Positions 57,923 to 64,000 of a stretch of 64,000 bases of DNA are shown in pieces; positions within the stretch are counted from its first letter, which is position 1; each line of letters starts with the position of its first letter. Below the pieces are notes generated by a model. It was not told the DNA's origin. It did no database searches and saw only the letters and a list, made by a program, of their open reading frames with translations. The DNA comes from Agrocybe praecox (taxonomy: Eukaryota > Basidiomycota > Agaricomycetes > Agaricales > Agrocybaceae). The stretch covers positions 2,108,001 through 2,172,000 of the forward strand of contig OZ024845.1 in NCBI GenBank assembly GCA_964017145.1. The letters are read 5' to 3'. A program made the position numbers and the translations under genes.

Positions 57923-58750
57923 TGCGACCTCGATGTGGTTTGCTCTTGGAAACGATGTACGAGATGCGCACTTTTGAACATTAACTCGAACTTTAGACGA
58001 GGCTACCAATACATATAGAATATATCACAGAATATCACTCACTCTATTTTGGCTCATGCACATGTCTGCGCATATTAAGCAAAGTGCGAAGCGATATCAA
58101 CTTATTTCCCATGACCAGAGCTCGGTTACATTTTGTTTGGACAACAATCTATTTTCAAATTTGCCCCTCTTTCTCTTGTCTCCTCCATTACGCGCGACGC
58201 TGGCGCGTGTTTGCCTTTATGCAAAACATTACATTCAGCTTCAGCATGACTTGTTTCTATGTTACTCAGATGCCTACTATGTTTGCTGCGTCTTGGGTAC
58301 GTACTATATCCTCCTCGTAAATAAATTTAAACCGAGTACAGAGTTAAATACTGTAGTATAATCGACCCATCAAAGTCCAAGGTACAAGCTGTCCATTTAT
58401 ACCTGTGACCCGATGTACCTAAAACAAGGCCGACGCATATGTGACGCTCAAATCTACCAGGCAAGACCCCTGAAAGACAACCTATTAGAAAATAAGTGAG
58501 ATTTCCGTTAGTCACTTGTTTGTGTTCTATGCCCCGATATTAAACGCGATGCAGGTGTTCTGGGAGGCTGCGGTGAATCAGTTGCGGTAGTGTCTTTTAG
58601 GGCCGTACTACGAGAAGGCATGGCTATGCAACTCGGCATAGCAGGGATACTTATATACATGGGCACATGTTCCCCACGCAGGTTTCTCTTCTGCCCACTT
58701 CCAAATATTCCGCTCATTAGTACAGTCTTCACCCAATTCGAGGATATTTC
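57923..58750. other. Intergenic region
   Basis: About 830 bases between two plus-strand genes. A frame at 58056-58361 is hydrophobic and unassigned. The segment should include the NACHT gene promoter. Confidence 0.4.
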
Positions 58751-61527
58751 ATGGACGGAAATCGACTGTTCGAGGCATCATTCTTCCCAGCATCACAAGC
58801 CATTATCAATGGTGGTACGTTCAACAGCATTCAACACTCCCATTCTCACAGTGGAGCCAAGGGTACGCAACAGTATTCTGTCCAATTGCGAAATTAAATA
58901 ATATCGTCCTTCAGATGGATATGACAGACTTCTGGAGATTGTGGCGCCCAATGCACTTCATGATTCCGGTCACATCTTCGACCCACCAAAATGCCATCCT
59001 GGAACACGTGTGGCAGTAATACAGGCCATTATGGACTGGCTTGCAGGAGTGCACCCAGGTACTCGTGAAAAGGCCGTCAACTGGCTCACTGGAGCCGCCG
59101 GCGCTGGGAAATCTGCCATCGGGAGAAGTGTCTGCGAGCGCTGCTCACTGGAAAGAACGCTGCTCGCCAGTTTCTTTTTCGGTTCAAGGGATTCTACGAG
59201 GAATCATTTTCAGCGTCTTGTCGCAACTATCGCTTACCAGATTTGCGGTATTCATCCCACTATACGCACCGCGGTGTCCAATTATATTGCCTACGATCCA
59301 CTCATTTTCACCAAATCCTTACGAACACAATTCGCATCACTTGTGATGGAACCCTTATTGATCTTCTACAGCGCGGAGGGTCAGAGTACTCCTCGTCTTA
59401 TAGTTCTAGATGGTTTGGACGAATGCATAGACCACTCCAGCCAGCGCGATATTTTGGAGACTGTCGGGCATCTCATAAAATCATACTCCCCGTGTCCCAT
59501 TCGATTCCTCATCTGCAGTCGTCCGGAAAGCAACATCACTAATTATATTCATGGAGCTCAAATGAATCCAATGGTCTTCAAAATATCCCTGGGAGATGAA
59601 TATTCCCCTGATAAAGACATCGAGAAATATTTGCGTGATAATTTCCGGGAGATCAGCGAAGACCACGTTCGCAAGTATTCAATACCTGAAGGCTGGCCTG
59701 GTGAAGACAACATCAAACAGCTTGTGAAAACATCATCCGGACAATTTATCTATGCCTCGACCGTGATCAATTTCACAAAATCTCATCATCATAGACCTGA
59801 TCAGCGGCTTGCAATTGTGCTCGGCCTTCGACCACCGAAAGAAAATGATCTTCCGTTTGTCCAATTGGATGCACTTTACACTCAGATTCTTCAATCCACG
59901 AAGGACGCATTTTTGGCCGTTAAGATACTGAGTTATGCCGCGATGTATCAACATATTTCGGTTCCCGTTATTGAGGCGTACCTTGAATCAGAAGATGGGG
60001 ACGTGGAAGATATACTCTTGGATCTTGCAAGTATTGTGTTGATGAGAAAGGTTCGAGATGAAACCTTTTGTCGCTTGTATCTCTTGCACAAATCTTTTGA
60101 AGACTTTCTTTTTGATAAATCTCGATCACAGGGCCTCTACTTGATGAGCTCTGCAGACACAAGAGCATCCCACTTTGTCCGTTCACTTCAGATATTCTCA
60201 AGTACGTCATTATTTGACACTTCTTACTGTCACTGATCTTGGTACTCTTTCTATAGCTCGGCGTCAAGATTGTCGATTTCTGGAGAACAGAGCTTATCCA
60301 ACTGATTGCCCACATCCAATAAATTTTAAACCTCAGGAGCTCGTAGATGCTATCCCTACCTGCACTGAAGCCATGCAAGAGGAGGTCTTCGATGCGATCG
60401 TACAGTTTCCCATGGAATCTTTTTTCCGGGATCTTTGTCCCAACCACATCGATCAGAGGTGTAGCGAGAGCCAGTTTGTTGCACGTATAAATTTTATAGT
60501 GGGAGAACTTGTGGGTTTCTCAATAAATTGCTCGGATATTTACTCATGAGAAGTATTAGAAACGGCAGCACGACAGGTATGCCAGTGACGATTTTTATAA
60601 TCAATATCTAGCAACCCTGTTCCGGTGCGTGCTATTGTATCTTCGTACCGAAGACGGGTTTAACGACCTGGGCGAGAATTTTCGCTTTGTCAATGATTGT
60701 ATCAAGGCATGCAACGAACGCGTGCTATTCACGACGTATCTTACGCCTTTGCATTTTCTGGACCGGGCCCTGAGAGCAGGCCTCTGTGACACGTCAGATG
60801 CCGACTCTCGTGATATTAGGCCACTACTGCGTGACGGCTTCCACAAGATTCTTACCGTTTCTGAACAATCTCGCATTGTTTCCAGGGCAGTATTTTACTG
60901 TCTCAAATATCTTTGTGATGTAGACGGTGCTGCAAAGGTCGAAGCGAAGATGCCTCTCCATCTCGAAGGCATCCACAGGAAAACAAGATACAGTCGTCCG
61001 TGGAAATGGCATATGCGCACCTCATTTTACAATATCCGGAAATACGAGAAGAGACCTGTTTTGCCTCATCATGTTATGTGGCGACTCCTACTGAATTATT
61101 TATCCACCTATGAAAAACTCTGCAAAATCAAGATCCCCACACTGCCGAACGCGGATATCCACAAGGTGTCGATCTCCTCTGTGCTATCATATGACAGTAC
61201 TCGTCAATCGCGCATTCTTGATTGGCGCATATACTGGAATTGCTATATAGATTATCTGGAATATCTCCCAAAAATTCTCCCAATGGCAGGACCAGATTCA
61301 GACGTCATCGAATTCTGCAAGAAAGCCTTTGCACCCATGTCCATGAAATTCCCAACTCTTAGCCGGAGAGCACGGCGAGCAATATACGAATATTTGAAGA
61401 GAATGGAATCTGATGACGGTAGTCCAAACTCAGAAGCAGGTATGAATTGCATGATTATATTTGTGATAATCTAACTAACGTTTGTGCAAACTAAGAAAGC
61501 GGCAGGAGGAGAAAGAGATTCGACTGA
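58751..61527 (+). CDS. NACHT-domain NTPase (NLR-like)
   Basis: Five exons (58751-58862, 58915-60201, 60257-60510, 60569-61439, 61496-61527) give 851 residues in phase. The start (INGGTFNSIQHSHSHSG) and DGYDRLLEIVAPNALHDSG are the usual opening of agaricomycete NACHT proteins. Walker A is GAAGAGKSAIGRS and Walker B LIVLDGLDEC, followed by FLICSRPESNI (sensor-like Arg). The C-terminal 350 residues are helical without visible WD40, ankyrin or TPR repeats. Such proteins are thought to be fungal NLRs of non-self recognition. A stop at 60549 appears if the third intron is not removed; splicing at CTT|GTGGGT restores GELHDRYASDDFYNQYLATLF. Confidence 0.84.
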
Positions 61528-62592
61528 ATGGCAAGGACAGATGTCAACTATTGGATGTGCACAAGTAAAAGAGTGTCGATAAATTGAGCTTTCAATCGCT
61601 GATGGAATTGAGGGAAGTACTACCAGAGTAAAAGAGAGCGTGATCCAGACAAGCCAGGACGTGGAGATGCCCTGAATCGAGGACCCTGTAGCCGGCTCAG
61701 ATACCAGTCCAGGATACTAGTACGGCTATCTGTCATTCCACTCTGGTCCCATCTCTCTTCCATTTTTACCCCTACACCAACTAACGACTCTTTTACTGGG
61801 AGAAAACATCATGTTCTTCTTCTTACATGTTGAACACCTTGCGCGAATGCACCTTGTTAGGAGACGCGGAAGCCGATTCCACCAAATCCAATTTCGACCG
61901 TCCTCGTACGTCTGAACACCAATCAACTACTTCGGTGTATCGTCTCTATTCTACCGTTCAAAACGTGTTGCTGCCAACTGTAGGAAGTGTAACGCCTCGA
62001 AGACCGCATTCACCGAGTGGAGCGGTGTCCCCGAACACTTTCATAGAATGCCTAATGCTAATGCCAACTCTGAAAGGACTTACGGTTCATAATTAGCTAG
62101 GTCAAGACTATCCTTACCACCGTCGTCATCATATATTCAATGTGGGTTCAATTCATGCATGGCGTGGACGAGGACGACAACGATGTCTATACTACTCTCT
62201 CAAATAAAACCGTGGACCAACCTGCACTTAATGCAGAAGGTATCATTCTCAAGGCGCTTACCATCTCCAATCCAGAATCAGGAGACGGCGTGAATGCAAC
62301 ACTAGGGGGGGGGGGACTCTGAAGCAGACATAATTTGCCCAAACTTGACCTGTTTTGACTTTTTGTGTTTTTTTAGTGTTCCTTCCTTTTTCAAAACCTA
62401 TGTTACCCTTCACCATTTCGTGCATAATGAAGTTGGTCTGCTCATTTTTAAAGTCTCGAAAGACGAGAGCCCTAGAAGAGATTGAATATTTATTTATATA
62501 AATTTAGTTCGTAGTGCATCTCTACCCATTAACTAATGGCAAAGCAATCTCTGCGGTGTCGTTCGAAAGTTCAGGCTTCGCAGTTCGAACGT
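61528..62592. other. Intergenic region with unassigned frames and a G run
   Basis: About 1 kb. Two short plus-strand frames (61827-62096 and 62140-62322) have no family match that I can see. A run of G at about 62307-62317 is unusual for this region. Both may be 3' remnants of an older gene. Confidence 0.4.

Positions 62593-64000
<1,408 letters not shown>

Overview
The window looks like a mushroom-forming basidiomycete (Agaricomycetes). Genes are split by many short introns (about 45-75 nt, GT..AG). Class I hydrophobins, an F-box protein, DUF6534-type membrane protein, a NACHT NTPase, an alpha-kinase and the expanded HRD-type kinase family of mushrooms are all present. Exon models were assembled by hand from splice sites, frame and family resemblance. 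No database search was run, so family names rest on recognition of motifs.

Layout. 0-12 kb: the start of a GT25-like glycosyltransferase (-), a DUF6604-like protein (+), an SH3-PX-BAR sorting nexin (-, 9 exons), an F-box protein (-) and a DUF6534-type membrane protein (+). 12.2-21.3 kb: a large inverted duplication. Each arm carries a class I hydrophobin and a small unknown gene. In the left arm the small gene is split by a 3.4-kb element with 31-bp terminal inverted repeats that carries an intact-looking alpha-kinase gene and an integrase-like remnant. 21.4-25.0 kb: housekeeping genes RPA3 (+) and an ASCC2/Cue3-type CUE protein (-).

25.2-31.7 kb: a broken kinase copy, then a divergent pair made of a coiled-coil/Ser-Pro-Arg-rich protein (-) and a kinase-like protein (+). 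The same pair recurs in inverted order at 47.0-51.5 kb. Both copies are accompanied by tandemly duplicated mini-exons. 31.8-37.7 kb is a gene graveyard: a fragment of the antiporter 5' region, an O-fucosyltransferase-like pseudogene, a head-to-head nucleotide-sugar (GDP-fucose type) transporter that appears frameshifted, and a decayed condensation/acyltransferase-like gene. 37.7-40.2 kb is low-complexity intergenic DNA.

40.2-46.8 kb: housekeeping again (RNA polymerase I/III subunit AC19, a small Ser-rich protein, YVH1-type phosphatase, epoxide hydrolase). 52-64 kb: a Pro-rich small protein, a two-repeat beta-type protein, a small unknown gene, a cation/H+ antiporter, a NACHT NTPase and an aldo-keto reductase that runs off the end.

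The conserved single-copy genes alternate with fast-changing accessory islands (12-21 kb, 25-38 kb, 47-56 kb). The best candidates for something undescribed are the duplicated kinase/coiled-coil pair and the alpha-kinase-carrying inverted-repeat element.
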